Origin: Sphagnum compactum
Taxonomy: Eukaryota; Bryophyta; Sphagnopsida; Sphagnales
Direction: 5' to 3'
Assembly: GCA_965153455.1 (NCBI GenBank)
Contig: OZ234498.1
Span: forward strand, 11,966,001-12,030,000
DNA: 64,000 nucleotides
Shown here: positions 11,194-25,400 of the stretch, in pieces
Position numbering within the stretch: the first letter of the stretch is position 1
Layout: every line of letters starts with the position of its first letter
Program-made: the position numbers and the translations under genes
The notes under the pieces: model-generated
Databases searched by the model: none
Seen by the model: only the letters and a program-made list of their open reading frames with translations
Told to the model about the DNA's origin: nothing

Positions 11194-12875
11194 TCAGGTT
11201 CTGATTGATTCATGAACCCCGTCATAAGCGCTCATAAATTTAGTTCAGTTTCACAGTCTGAAATTTCTGAACAGCAGAAGTACACTGTGAAAAGCCTAAC
11301 AACTGACCCATGTACATTATTTCGTTTAGACTGGAATTGTTATCTCTACACATAGAAACTCTTGATGTTGTAAGCATTCCAATACAGTACCTACAACTGA
11401 TAATTGGCACATCAAATATTCATTTATTTATTTTAGGAAATGAGGTTTGGCAGTTTCAAATTATATTTTTAAGAATTTCAATAGTTGAGGAATAAGTATG
11501 CAAAGTACACCTTGTGTTGTGTATTTGTGTGTGTAAAAACCCTAAACCCAATGGTCAGGACAGGAGTTCAATTCTCTCACCAATTTTGGCAACTGTCAGT
11601 GAGTATTTTTATGTTATTTTTTGGCTTAGACCTTTTGTGAATATTTTTTGCTGAACATCAGTTGTAAGTATGGTATCAGGGTTGCATAACAGAGTGAAAT
11701 TGACTAACAATAGCCATTATGAAGAAGTTGAAGGTGATAAAGGTGCTACAACTTGCAAGGGACAAAGTGTTCTCTCACACAGTATGTTTGCTTGATTAGG
11801 TGTAATTTCCCGAGTAAATACTGCAACACTTTTGCTTGCATGCAGTTCCCTCTTCAATGATAAATTCTCTCACAATCTGCAACAGAAAGTTTCTCCTCCC
11901 GTGTGCAAGAATGGTCCGATGATATCTGCATTTCTATCCCTCACACTGCCATGGGTTGGTTGATTGATCTACTGGCATTCAATGCACAATAAACTACTTG
12001 AAATTCATGCACACAATCTTGTCATCTTGAGGTTTGCCGCATGCAAGCCCTGAAGGAGAATACAGTTTCTGGTTGCTAGTCTTGTGTATTATCAATTTGA
12101 GCACAGTGATCTAATTATGATTGTGACCAAGAGCACATACCCACCTCGGTGACATACTTGTACTTGCATCTTCAAGCTGGGAATGACATTTTTCAGGTAC
12201 TTATCTTGAGTTTATGCTTGTGTTTCTTCGTGGCAAGTTTAGGAACATCGCATGCAAATGATGTGTCGCAGTACTTTGAAATATCCATCTTCAAAGTAAA
12301 ACAAGCAACAACTTGCTGGAACTACACTTTTTACATTGTTGCAAAGCATGTAATAAACCCACTTTGTTGCAAAATTTCTCTGGCTATACATAATTCACAA
12401 AGCTAGAAATTGGATTCCCACATCACAAGAATGCTGCACACATCAAGCAGTAGAAATCGGAACATGTCAGAATGCCTCAATTCAACTTTGATCCTGCTGA
12501 AGTAAACAAAGCTAATATTTTCCTCAAACTTCCACATAAAAATTACAACACCACTTTCGGGTAGCATAAACTCTCAGAATCAACTCAAATGGAGTACAGA
12601 ATTTCTATGTCCATGCAAAAAACTTGTTTTCTATTCAGTTCCTGTCAGGTTCTAGTCCACTCAAAAACTGGGTTGCCTCTTAATCAGTGCTATAGTTGGC
12701 AAGACAACAGCAAACTGGATATCGGTGTTCCCTGACAGGCTAGCCGTAACAAGGGCCTATCACAAACCCTAGTTTTTTTTGGGCACCCATAAGGCCCAGA
12801 AAACTAAACTCTAGCTGTAAATCTATTTCTGGAATGATGACACTATCTTCTAACTTGTACAGAAGACAATTTCTG
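11194..12875. other. intergenic region between hydrolase and NEMP genes (tail-to-tail)
   Basis: The two flanking genes converge here, so the stretch must hold both 3' untranslated regions. No further coding exon was recognised. Around 11530-11690 there is text reminiscent of retroelement or SINE pieces (AGGAGTTCAATTCTCTCACC and TGGTATCAGGGTTGC), too short to classify. Confidence 0.6.
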
Positions 12876-15800
12876 TTAAGTCTGGTTCAAACTTCTCCTA
12901 TTCACAGAATGCTTTCCCGGCAAATAATCATGTGATTCCATATCTGCTGTTTGTTCGATTTCATCCTCTTCTCTTTCATCCCGCTTCTCATTGGGAGCTA
13001 TGGATATTCGGTAATTTGCTGTTGCAGAGTGTGCCCACTCTTTGAATTCTGGCGACTCAATCAGGTCATCAACAGCTTTCTCAGTAATAGCTGTTGCCTT
13101 GTACTCCTCTTTGCTCAATGGCCTCATGTGAAGAGAGTTGTGAAATGTGGAGTAGAATGAATTCTGTTGATGTTTTGAAGCTCCATCTTGTTTTTGCACT
13201 GTGCCAGCAAAACACCACAATGATGGTGTCAGTCAAGCAAGAAGGGAACCTATTCATAACACATTTCTTTCAGGCCCTCTAAAGCCCGTCCTCACACAAG
13301 GACATACAGGAATTTTGTGGGTGTTATCATACAAAATCAAATGACAACGATAAGCATGTGAGCTAGCCCCCAAGGTATCAATATCAGGATCTGAATTGCA
13401 GTGCTTAGAAAATGTTTTACTGTGGTCAGACAATGCAATGCAGTATTGAGGACTGAAAGCCAGTTCACCTGGGAAGTTGCAATTTCAATCTGATTTTGAA
13501 CAAAACATCCTTAAATTCAATCAAAGGCAAGTTCACCACACCAGAGTATATTGTACGCTAGCAACAAATCAAACATAGGAAGCTTACAAACCGTGAATGG
13601 CATACAGGAAGCCATGCAGAAGCATAGAATGGGCAATGACAGGAAACTGAAAAAAACATTACCACAAACACTGCTCTTTGAGACAGCAGTAACTTGCTCC
13701 CACAAGGCAAGCCCCTGTTTCCCAAGTAAATGTCTGTGCTTGTCCAAGTTGGTCTTTTCCATGGACTGCATCTTCCCCTGCTTCATGGCATGAAGTGATG
13801 ATGGTCTTGACACAGCTGACCTAATAAACATAACAGCCAAAAAATGGCAAGCTCTTCAATGAGGTTGAGCACTATTGCAGGTTGCATGAACTCATATTGA
13901 GAAAGTGGGTAAGGACTGGACTATGGAAACAAAACTTTTTGGTAACATATTTCCCCAAGACCAAAGACTTGATCTATCCCAGGCGGTGCTTGTACCTGGC
14001 TATTATACAAGAAGAATGCCATCAAACTCAACAAGAATTATTTGGACAATGATTTAACTTTACAAGATATGGGGAGAACAGAAAACTACCTGCCAGTATC
14101 TTTCTTTGTGCTCCCAAGCATCCATTCCCAGAAGGATAAAATGTAACTGCAACCAGTCAAAGACCATCACAACAAGGAACTTTTGTGCATCAAACATGAA
14201 ACTGACAGGTTGTTCTGCTCTTACTTCTTTCTGATTTTTGGATGGACCTCACTAAGACAGCATAACCTCAAATCCTAGATATCCCACTGGAGTTTCAATA
14301 CAGACAAGAACTTACAGCCTGAGAAACTGACCAGTGATCACACAGCTGCTGAGAGATAGGACAACTAGATCAGCACCCATAATCCAAGGTTCTCACCAAC
14401 CAAACATGGCAGGTTGAGACTGCAGGTGGAGGAAAGACTTACTCTGACCAGATGCCATGGAAAAACTCTGCAAGCTCAATGTTTTCAAACGGCAAATTCC
14501 CAGCCAACCATGCAGTAGTCAAGCCCAGCAACAGTGCCAGTATTGCAAACAATGGGTCATGTGAAGTCTGCTCATGCATACCAACATTGACAATACAAGA
14601 CAAGCTAATGTTAAAAATTCTAAATAGCACAGATGGAAATAAAGCTAGACATGAATCAATATTCATAGTGGACCACAAGATACACCTAAGGTAGAGTGCC
14701 TACTCCACATCAGATAACTAACATGCAGGGAGAAACAGATCACTCCCTGCACTCTTTTATCAGTTTTCAATAACCATTGATAGCCAGTGAAGTCCCCAAT
14801 TACTCAAAAAGACAAGCATGCATACTGAATTTCACATAACCAAACTGGGAAGAGAGTTGAAGAGGGAAAAAAAACATTAAAAATGCAGCTCCTACCAAAG
14901 GATTCTACAAATTGGAGAGACGAAACATTGCCTCAAAACAAAAGGAAGGGTAGAGAGATGGAAAGGACCTGAAGTAGCATTACACAACCAACAATGCGGA
15001 TTGCCCATTTCACAAATGTGACAGTTCCAGCATCTACTCTTCCATCTTCTGAGAGGACAAGTTTTCGCACTCCCCAGAAACCCAACCATGCTCCCAGCAG
15101 CCCAATTGCCACTGCAACAAATATTGCAACCTGCCAATAATGTTGACTTCATGTAATAGGGAAAATCCTGACAATCCAGTCAACACCACAGATAAACCAA
15201 CCCAAGAAGCCGAACAGTAGAGTAGAGGTTGCGAGCAAGCAACATTGCAGTCAGCATACCACAGATCAAATGATTCAAGCTCTGTAAAGTAAAGGTTGAG
15301 AAGTGTACAGGATTGAACATATTTTCACCAAAACCAAGCTCCTGTAGAGCAGTTGCAAGAAAGCCACCGATGTAATTCAGCACTACTGTGCCCAGTCCCA
15401 CCTGCCATCCCCTCCCATAACCAATGATCCTTCAACATGCCTCTTTGTCAAGCCAAGTCAGATAGCGTAAAACCAAGACAGTCAAGAGAAATGTAGAAAC
15501 ATATTTGGGAAATCTCTTACCATTGAACCATAAAGGACAAGGTACATTGTGCTCTTGCGGCCAGTGGGAAGCAGCTTCATACCCTGCATCAAACCCATAA
15601 ACACATCACTACTTTCCCCCTCACCACGTATGCAATTATCTTCAATTATATATTCAATTATTTGCAGAGAGCATGGCTGAAAGCATCAAGCCACTGAAAG
15701 AGAGGGATGACAAGACCTGATAAAGGAGAACAAGGACAACGAAGAGAACACCCAGAGTCATAGCACTGCTGTAATAGAATGGCACCCAGCTGCTTACTAC

Positions 15801-17383
15801 CGGGGCCACCAGTAATAGTGTCATCCCTAATGCCAAAAACACCAGCCGATAGGCACGTTGCTCTGGACCCAAGAAAAGCCATCAATCAGTATATTGCTTG
15901 CTAATGTGTAATTCCCTTTACAAGAGAGTGAACAATGTGGAAGGAAGGATAACACAAACCACATGTGTTTGATTATTATATTATGACCTGCTCATGGTTG
16001 TCTGCAGGTCTAGGATGTGAATCCGACCCAAAAGAGGAATTGACACGAAAACTGAAAAAAAAAATCAAGTTTGGCATTGCACCTTACATTGATCGAACCC
16101 AGAGTTCATGACGAAGCAAATTACAAACTGTACAAAGAGAGAACAAATTGAAAAAGAATGATGAGGACAGCAGCCATACCTTCTAGAACAGAAATGTCAA
16201 GTAAAACATCTGAATGTGAAACCCCTATTCGGACATCAAGAAACTTCGTCTCAAAAGGTGACATAACTCCTGTCCATGACAAATCTTTTTGTAACAGCTG
16301 CCAGCTTTCCTTGGGACACTGTGCAAGGCCTAGTGACGAATTCCTGCAAAGTACCATTGGTAATCAGAATTTCACAAACAAGTCCTCCTACGTACTCAAA
16401 AATGAGAGACACCAAATTGTGTGTAAAATGTCTATCATAGCTGAAGAGAAAAGCTCTGGTTTCCACATAGTGAAAGAAAAAAAAATGGTAAGAGGAGACA
16501 ACTGTTGTGAAGCTGATTGCAGGAAAATATGCAGTGTATGGAAACTACATGTAACACCACAAATTGATCAGTGTGTTGCAAATTGCTCATCCATTCACAT
16601 CAGGAAGCACACAATTTACTCAGGTACAAGTGGTTGACTCACTTGTGGAAGCATACTTCCAATTTGGCAAGAGAGGGATGCACTGCATCAACTTTTACCA
16701 ACATGGTGTCTGCAAATTTGTGATAATTCTTTGACCGTGACTGCCCAGGAATCCGTACTCGGGCACATGCAACAAGCTCACCAGGTTTCATCCCGGGAGA
16801 ACTTTCCACATATTCACCGACCTGAAGCATCCGCAATGTAACTGGTTCACCTACAGCAACATCTGCACCCAAGGTCGAAGCCACCACGACAAAATTACAT
16901 CACCTTTTTCTTTGAGTATTGCAAGGAGAGGAAAAAACAAAAAGCAAAAATGGAGCATTTCTCTAGGATTTTTCCAGATCTTCTACCTGCAGGATTTCTA
17001 AATGCTATGATTTTCAAAGTTGAAATGGCATCGTAGAGATGCTTCAGTGTACAAGTTGCAGTCTTTTAGATGATGTATGCTTTCAGAACAAGCCAAGATG
17101 CAGCGAAGACAAAACCTTAAACCATACCCTAAAACCCCACACATGATGCTTGGGTGGGATTTAGAAATGAAAAGCTAGGGTTTGTGAAAAGAACAGCACC
17201 TGGAACAGCAGAAGAAGAAGGAGGAGGAGAAGAAGAAGAATACGCTGCTGCTGCTGCTTTTCCCGCTGCTTCTTCGTATCGTTCACCATCATAACCTCTG
17301 AAGGCAGACACCACTGATGCACAGCAAACCAGAAACAAGAGGCAGAACAAGAGAAATGACAAAGGCTTGGACTTGGGCCTCAT
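12876..17383 (-). CDS. NEMP: NEMP-family (TMEM194/PNET2-like) nuclear envelope membrane protein
   Basis: Eleven exons on the minus strand: 17200-17383, 16643-16862, 16180-16343, 15717-15862, 15521-15583, 15309-15401, 14969-15130, 14443-14567, 14090-14146, 13663-13820 and 12876-13198. They join in frame to 564 residues. A signal peptide (about 1-27, Leu/Cys-rich, ending VVSA) precedes a luminal domain, then a block of hydrophobic segments starting near residue 196. The hallmark is the run around SSWVPFYYSSAM (about 213-224), followed by GMKLLPTGRKS and FWGVRKLVLSEDG. The C-terminal nucleoplasmic part carries the family motif LSKEEYKATA...AVDDLIESPEFKEW. Known family members sit in the inner nuclear membrane and contact the lamina and chromatin. 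The 57-bp exon 9 (19 codons) is inferred from frame and good splice sites. The donor after exon 6 (GTACAC) is weak but is the only one that keeps the conserved reading. Confidence 0.93.
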
Positions 17384-17844
17384 GGTATATCATGGACATG
17401 AATCTTCGTCTGATTTTTATTTATTTTTGGCTTCTCTGATCTCCTCCTCCTTCCACCATGAGCTAGCTCTCTGCAACCATCCCTGACACCAAAACTTCTA
17501 CTAAACCTAGTACCACAAAGAGATTCAAAAACAGATGGACTGACCCATCACCTGCTGGTTTCCTTCTGATTTTCTTTCTCTCCAAAGTTCCAAGGAGCTA
17601 GGAAGATTCACACATCCTGTGGCCGTGAGCTCCAGATTTGTACTCTAGAAAATCACTCCCAATAATTTCACTGCCGGACAGAACACCCACCCCACACTTC
17701 CCCTTCATTTTCTTTCTGCAAAACTGCAAACCCTAAATTCTCCTCCCTCCAATTTGCAGCACTCAAATCACTGAAACCCTAAAATCACAGAACTAAATTG
17801 TGCGTCCCCAAAAACGACAAGCTCAAAAAAAAAAAGTACAGTAG

Positions 17845-18305
17845 GAGAAGGGCCTATCTTGGGAGCCTTCCAGGTTTTGAGGTACCATGAGAAGGGCCTA
17901 GCTTTGAGAACCTTCCAAGATTTGGGGTACCTTGATAAGGGCATATCTTGAGAACCTTCCGGGATTTGGGGGTACTTTTGTGTATCTTGAGGACAGCCTA
18001 TCTGGAGAACCTTCAAGGATTTGGGGGTACCTCAAGTATCTTGAGAAGGGCTCTGTCTTCATTCCATTTCATGATTTGAAGTACCTCGAGTATCTTGAAA
18101 CAGGCCCATTTTGAGATACTTCCACGATTTTGGGGGTGGGTATCTCGAGTATCTTGAGAAGGCCTATTATCTTGAAGAACCTTTCATGATTTGGAGTACC
18201 TACATATTGAGCATCTTGAGAAACTTGGGGGATTCAGGGTAAGCTTAAGTATCTTGAGAAGGGCCTCTGTTGAGAAACTTCCAAGATTTCGGGTACTTGT
18301 CACGG
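17845..18305. repeat. degenerate minisatellite, about 60-bp unit, about eight copies
   Basis: Units share GAACCTTCCAAGATTTGGGG, a GGTACCTC step and GTATCTTGAGAAGGGCCTAT. The middle often reads CTCAAGTATCTTGAG or CTCGAGTATCTTGA, a short inverted repeat. Copies differ by substitutions and small indels, so the array is old compared with the 30-bp and 109-bp arrays. Confidence 0.8.
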
Positions 18306-18782
18306 GCACTGGAACCTTTACAATATATAACATGCCCTTAATGTATATGCTGGCAGAGTCATAAGGTACCCAACATTGGGAAGCTTTGAAAGATAGGCCC
18401 TTTTCCTACTTAGAAACCTGTAAGCTTTTGATTCGGATATCCTGACTGGTACCTTACAAAATATGCAAGATCTTGTACGTGGTACCTTACTGAATATGCA
18501 AGGTTTTGTACAAGGCCGGCAGCTAGCAGGGACTGTAACACTGTGTACATCCTGTCCTTGATATATTGACCTTATGAAATGTCTTGAATTCTCAAAATGG
18601 TTTCAACAATAAGGCCTTTAAAACAGCCAAGAGAGTTTCGTGATATCTTGGATGGGACCTTACAATATAATCTCTTGTCCTTTATATATGTCTATATATA
18701 TATACTGATCTTGTGCAAAAGTACTCAAATCTTGGAAGGTTTGAAAGACCCTTGCTCCTATTTAACATGAACTCATAGTAAG

Positions 18783-19150
18783 TAGTACCTTGTAAACATT
18801 TCTCAACATGAGGAACCAAATGAACTCCGGATTCATCCCTAGTCTCTCCCTGACAGGCACACCCGACAAAACATCATTCTTGCACCAGATGATCTTCTTT
18901 GCAATTGCAACATGCAACTCTTTGCAAAATGGCTCTACCCCTTAATGGCAAGTTCAAAACCCAAAACAGTTACCAAGTGGTTCCAATGATGTTTCCAAAA
19001 ACTAAACTCACAGTTGTTCACAGTAACACCTGGTAAAAACATTCCTCAACCTGTGGAACTAAATGAACTCTGGCATTGTTCCATAGGATCCCCTTGATGG
19101 GCAAAGCCAACAAAATACCATTCTTGCACCTGATAATTTTCTTCTCACAA
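18783..19150. repeat. diverged direct duplication of about 125 bp
   Basis: The block starting ACCTTGTAAACATTTCTCAA (about 18787) and the block starting ACCTGGTAAAAACATTCCTC (about 19028) align, ending in TCATTCTTGCACCAGATGAT and CCATTCTTGCACCTGATAAT. On the minus strand each copy has a partly open frame, but I recognise no protein. Confidence 0.7.
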
Positions 19151-19484
19151 GTACTCAAGCAGATAATTTTCATTCAGCTGAGATTGAAGACAAGAGATTC
19201 AAAATTGCAAAGCCATTTCATTTCTGCTGGCATCACTATAAGTGATTGTTTGATTTTCAACTTTCTAGGATGTTTACAGATGCCAGATGAGCATGGTACC
19301 ACTTGACAATCTAATCTGACCCAATTTCCTCTCATGAAGCTTCTGCACTGAAAAATAGACAAACCAACTTTCTTTCAAGAGGAGTAAGGTCAACTCTTGC
19401 TCGCTGGAATCTGCAAATTTAGTGCAGAAGTTGAGATTGCTTACTCTACTCAATACATATGGCACAGATCTGCATGCTGAAGTT

Positions 19485-22400
19485 CTAACATAGATCAATG
19501 ATATCTGGCTTTGAATCCAGGTTATGGTTTCCTGATTTTGCTCTGATGCCAAAAGCTTTTGGGGAGGCAAAAGAACTCACAGTGCAGATATCTTTCTCCT
19601 CTGCCAAACCTGCTGCTGCACCAAGCTTCTTGACTGGATCACTTGCCTTAACTATTTGCACCTCTCTGTGTTGGATGGGCTGTGCCTCAAGATTCTTGCC
19701 ATTGCTGGAAACTAGGGAAGCATTTGGTGGTGATGGGGTGATGACATGTGTTTGGTGAATGCCTAACAAGGCCTCTATGAGTGTGATAGCTGCATGCTTG
19801 CTGCTGTTGCTCGCATTAGCCATGGTGTTGTTGTGTACAGTCTTGTGTGCAGACATCGGCAGAATCTTGTTAGGCATCAACACACTTTCTGGATTCTTTG
19901 AAACAAACTGTAATCTCAGTGTTGCAAATCTCAAGGGAGCCATTTGATGATTTTCATATGCAAATTACACATGTGACCCAGTAAGAAGAAAGTGTGAGGC
20001 CTTGCCTTGATGTGTTTGAGGGGGCAATACCTGAGTGCAGGAAGGGCAGCCAAAGCTGCAGTTGCAGCTATGCAGCACACACAGAGCCCTCTTCCATGCT
20101 TCAGCAATGTCCTTGAATGCCTACACAATTATAACAGTAGGGTGATTCTCATAAAGGTGTCTCTGAACAGTCCTTGGAACTGGCAGATTGGTCTGGCCAT
20201 TGTCGTCATCAGCAGAAAAAGGTAGAAAGACAACATAAGGGCAGACGAGGGACAAAATAAAAAAAGAGCTATACCAAATGATTACCTGTTCTGAAATACC
20301 AATCCCCCCTGGGTATGCATCAAATATGAATATCTGTCATATGGCACCCAATCATGCAACCGAAAACAAGGTCAAACAGGAAGTATTTTGTTCCCAAGTA
20401 TATGTTTGTTTGTCTCTCTGCTTCTCTAGTTCCTACAATGAGGTATGAAAACCTACATTCATGTAAGCAGATGTTGCTCCCAGAGAATCTCATGACCCGA
20501 AATTCCTTAACTCTTGACTGATGTCAGCAGGGCAGCACCCCTTTGTTGTTATTCTTGACACAGATAAGCAGAACAGGAAAGCTGGTTGCTAAACCATTGC
20601 AATCTTGGGCACATGTGATGCATGGGATGTGGAGTTCCATTTGGTATCCAAAACTATAAGAGCTCAACAGAGTTTCATTTTGTAATTGCAGATTGGTACC
20701 TGAGGCAGTTGAGTCTGTTCATGTATCAAGACCTCTAACCCAGCAGTGTCAGTAGGATCACCTGAATTCAACACACACAAAACACATTGAAAAGTTGTCT
20801 GAGAAATCCACAATGTCAAACAAGTACTGGCATGTCCAAACAGTAATTAATGGTGGAATGGAACATACTCATGGTCATCGAAGGGAGGAGAGAAAGGACA
20901 ACACGCCTTAATACAACTAGTGCATCGTATGCCAGGTTATTCAGCTTCTGCATCACATCTGCAGGTATATCCCACCACTGCAGACAAAACCACACAGCAA
21001 CCTTGTGAGCATGCAAGAACACACTGATTAAAGAGTGACCTCATACAGAAGGCATGTCTGGGATCTTGGATATTGACCACATTGCCACTCTCTTGTATGC
21101 TCTGATTAAACATATTTTGGTAAATGTCAAATATGCAAAGTCCTTGCAGTTATGAGGCTCTAGAACAACACAGGATACTGAAGAAAATGTTATTCAAACT
21201 AGTGCATGCAGTGGAGTGTGAGTGATGTCCAAGCCAATGTATACCAGTCCAACAGTGTCGAACTCAGAAGGTGGATAGTCAAGCATGACTGTCTTCTCAA
21301 CTCTGCTTTTTACAATGTCAATCTCATCGTAACCCAATACTTGCAATTTTACTTTGAGCTGCATACAGATCAACCAAGTTAGATAAAATTAGTGGCATGC
21401 ACTGGATCTAATGTAGCTAAGGGCTTTCTAACCTGCATATCTCATGCTCTAATATTGCAAAAGACCTGGTCCAATGCAGTCTCAGCAAAAAGTTCTGAGG
21501 ACATGTGGCATAAACAAGCAGAATTAGTTCTTCCTTGGTCCATTTAACTGATAGGCTTAGGACTAATTACAAAGACAATGGATTAAAAAATGGTTGAAAG
21601 AGGACTACCCTCCCAAGATGTGCACGGGTTGCTGCAGTCTTTTGAGAACTGAAATATTCCAGTATAACCAGAGAAGTCTTCTCCTTCACCTCTGCAAATA
21701 TTGAGATTGAGGGAAGCTGAATAAGAAATGACACTCAACAATCTGGCATGGTGACACTTGATCAGCATTCTTTCTCCATCTGTAAAGACACTGTAACAGT
21801 ATGAAATACATACCTGTGATGTGATGAACATCACTTAACTTGCCAACAGCTTGCTTCTTGGCAATATCCAACTTCACAATCTGAGGACAGACATGCCCCA
21901 AGGGAAAACTTAACTTGAAAGCTCAGCTATACAAATGTTGCTTATATCATTCTGATACTCCTTGGGACCATATTCAAATATTAACCTAAACCGTAAACCC
22001 CAATTATTTGTCAAATAATTGATTGAATGGAGGCCAAGTAGGTGAAAGGTTCCAACGATGCAGACGCATACACAGGCACTTGCAGTTTGTCCTAGAAAAG
22101 AAAGATCTCTAGTATCATGATGCATGCAAAACACCCTGTTGCAAGCACTGGGCAGTAAAGAGGGGCAACAGCTGAGGAAAGTTGTGTCCTGGACTAATGA
22201 GTGACACAATAGCTGCAAGGCAAGTACCAAACCCGGTATGTGTCCCGTATGTGAGGGTAAATTGCGCCTTCATACAGCATTCTTAGAGCCATTTTCTCAT
22301 CCACTTCTTCAATGAGAGTGTTGGTCTCTGTCAGCAGCTGCCAGAACCCGCGACTTTAGATTTTTGACACTCCATAACCTTAACATTGTGACATGTGAAA

Positions 22401-25400
22401 TCCAGTGAAAACATGAAATGTTCTCAGATGGCACCCTACTAGTAGTCTGAAAAGACATTGGTTTGTGCTTTTCTAACATGTTAGAAGGGACTCCAAGAAA
22501 CAGATGCCTGCATGCAAACAGCTATTCTCCATCACAAGCAGAGTACAGACTGCTATAAATCAACAGTAAACCTACCTGAAAACAGTTGGAAGAAGTTCCA
22601 CGAATTGAGAAATCACTGGCTGGGTTGTCATCATATCTATAAGAATATAACTGTTGCCCTTTGGGTCCCTGTTTGAACTGAAGGATTCCTTCTGTAGACA
22701 GGTCATACCTCAATCTCTCAAAAGCATCCCCAAAGTAGTCTTGATCTTCATCTGTCAAATACCAGTAGTGATTATCAGGGTACCCAATCAAAGGCCCATC
22801 GTCGAGTCCACTAACAATATTGGAGAACACATCTATTTCTGCACATTGTTGTGCATTGGCTTCCCCTGAGCTGTGCTTTGGGTGTGAACCAAGTTGTCTT
22901 CCCATTTATATGCAGAAATACACTTGATACTGACTGCCGCTTGTCACAGAGCAACTTTGACAAATGATAAAATGTGCAAGCCAGGACAGTAACAAAAACA
23001 GTGAGCTCATCACAACAAAAAAAATTTCAAGCATCTAATGAGATTGTACCACTTAAAGGAAGCTCTCGGGCGGCACAAGGGAGCTGCAATCGCAGCAGGT
23101 GGGGATTGCAAGGGTTACAAAATGCATGCTCCACATCTCTTTCAAACAGCTGTAAACAGAATCAACAGGCTTACATCAGTTCTCTTTCCAGACTATCTCA
23201 AGAAGATAGAACCTTGATCATGGAGAAATGAGGTCAGGAAAAAAATCCAGAGAGCTAGAAGAAGAAAGACATCCACTTGGACCATGTCTAGCAGTTGGGG
23301 GAGAATACCTTTTGAGGGTTCTGCATGTAGAACACATCTAGTGGCCTTCCTTGTGCCACTATGACTGCCAGTGATCTACCCTGTCGGCGACCTGCCCGGC
23401 CTGCCTGTGATCAGCATTTCCAGAATAAGAAGGGCTACTTATGATGAACCTAGGCAACTTAAATCTACTCCCTAACCACATTTTCACCCTGGATCTTGGA
23501 CTGAAACCATGCTTGGAAGTAATGAAGAGGATGCATTACCTGTTGCCATAGGCTGCACACAGTGTTAGGTAGTCCCACATGCACTGTTGCATCCAGCTCA
23601 CCAACCTTCAAATGAAAAGTTGTCAGCTCGTTGTCCCTCAGTATTTCATACTCTAAGTACACCATGCATGCATCTTTCAGAAATACTTCTCATGAAAAAC
23701 TGCATTTTCTGAGCACAACGAGATCTACTGTTGATTTCCTTACTTGGAAACCTTTACACTTTAAATCCAGTTAGCTTAGATCTGGATGAAGAGGTATCCC
23801 ACAGAGAAAAGATAGTTTCATCAATTACATCCTGCACATAGAAGCATCATGCATCTTACATCGATTCCAAGCTCCAAAGCACGGGTAGTCACAAGTGCAC
23901 GCAAATCTCCATGTTGCAGCCGCTGCCAATCCACAGTTCAAATTTATGTCAGCTATATGATGTAGTGTGTAAGACAGGGATTTGCAGGTGGGATTCAAAG
24001 GAGCTGCTCTCGAAATACATATGAATAAGAAAGAATGGGAGGTCAAAGCTCACTCTCTCCAGGATGATTCGTTCCTCTTTACTGTAACCTGCCCTGTAGC
24101 AGTCAACCTTTTCGACCAGATCTTGTCGATGCTGTACAACAACTATTTAGTGTGAAACTTGATTTCTAGAAATATAAAGGTGAAGAGTAATTTTTTTGTC
24201 TCACTTTCTAACTACACAATATCAAGGTTCACAATCCAATTCTATTAGATGTTTCCCTTCACCAATCTTGTATACAGAGTTGTTTCTGAGTGAAACCAGA
24301 ACACACATTTCTTCATATATCTTGTGAGAAACTTGCTGACTTCGAAGAAAAGGTTTTGGGTAGCAAACATTTTTGTACCGATTTGATCAGTTTTGCTCGA
24401 ATAAGATGACAAACAATTTCAGCAAGCTTTCGAGCTTCCACAAATACCAAAATTTGCAGGTTTGCCTGGATGAGCACTGACTGCTTGGCCACAAAAAGAC
24501 CCACCATTAGGTTTTGTGTCTGCCCAAATAAATGATGGCAAGGCACTTGATTGCAAGAAACTTATAAGCCATTTATCTTGACAAGTTCAAATCTAATAGA
24601 GACAAAAACATGCAAAAGGGTTTTGCCATGAAGACCTATCTTACTAAGATCCTAAGGACACTCAGGCAACATAAAAGAGGTAAAAGAAATTGTAGGTCTG
24701 AAGGTCATACAACGATTTTGGCAACTTCTCTGTACGTATTTCGCTGTTGCTTTTCCTTGTTAAGAGGAGGCAGCCAACAGACAACATGTTTCTCCCCAGT
24801 GGGTGCTCCAGTTCCACTGATGACTTCCATGTCCACTGTTGTAAGCCTCTTCACATGCTCCTGCAAACACAACAGACATGTATAAACTTGCTCAAATAGA
24901 ATACAGAACATCTCTTGCTTTTTCTTCAGTCCCTCCATCCATTTGGACATGCTCCCTGAAAATCAATGCGTTCCATTGTCAATTGACAGTGCTGGTCAAT
25001 GTTCACTGTGTGGATCACATTGGTCTAGAGAGGGAATCAACCTTAGGGTTACCAATGGTTGCAGAACAACATATGAACATGGGCTCTGATCCATAGTGGC
25101 GGGCAATTCTCAGTAGTCGACGCAATATGCAACCCTGGCACCTCATTGAGACAGTCAACCCAGCCAAGCACAATCAAGTCATCAAAAGATCTGCCTGCAA
25201 AGAAAAACTATTCAGAAAAGATCCAGAGGTCAAGAGATCAATGAAAGTGAGCCTTCAGAGCATCTCAAAGTCAGCTGTAACAATTTGACCATAACTATGA
25301 TTCCTGAAGCTTTTGAAGTTGCTACAAGCACATTTCTTGCTTTAAACTAATGTCAAAGTTTAGAGCACTCATCCCCTTTCCTTGTGTGAATTTATATCTG

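Larger units (their letters stand above)
17384..19484. other. spacer between NEMP promoter and HRQ1 3' end, repeat-rich
   Basis: About 17384-17800 should contain the NEMP leader and promoter (minus strand). It is pyrimidine-rich on the plus strand with no clear TATA box that I would defend. The rest is the degenerate minisatellite at 17845-18305, related degenerate text to about 18790, and a duplicated 125-bp segment. No coding exon was recognised. Confidence 0.6.

Noticed and set aside
11530-11690. Primer-binding-site-like TGGTATCAGGGTTGC and B-box-like text suggesting an LTR element or SINE
   Set aside because: No matching long terminal repeats, no internal proteins and mismatches to the usual tRNA-Met complement; too little to call.
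16158-16637. 159-codon plus-strand open frame antisense to NEMP
   Set aside because: It overlaps two well-supported NEMP exons and their intron; its text is the shadow of the real frame.
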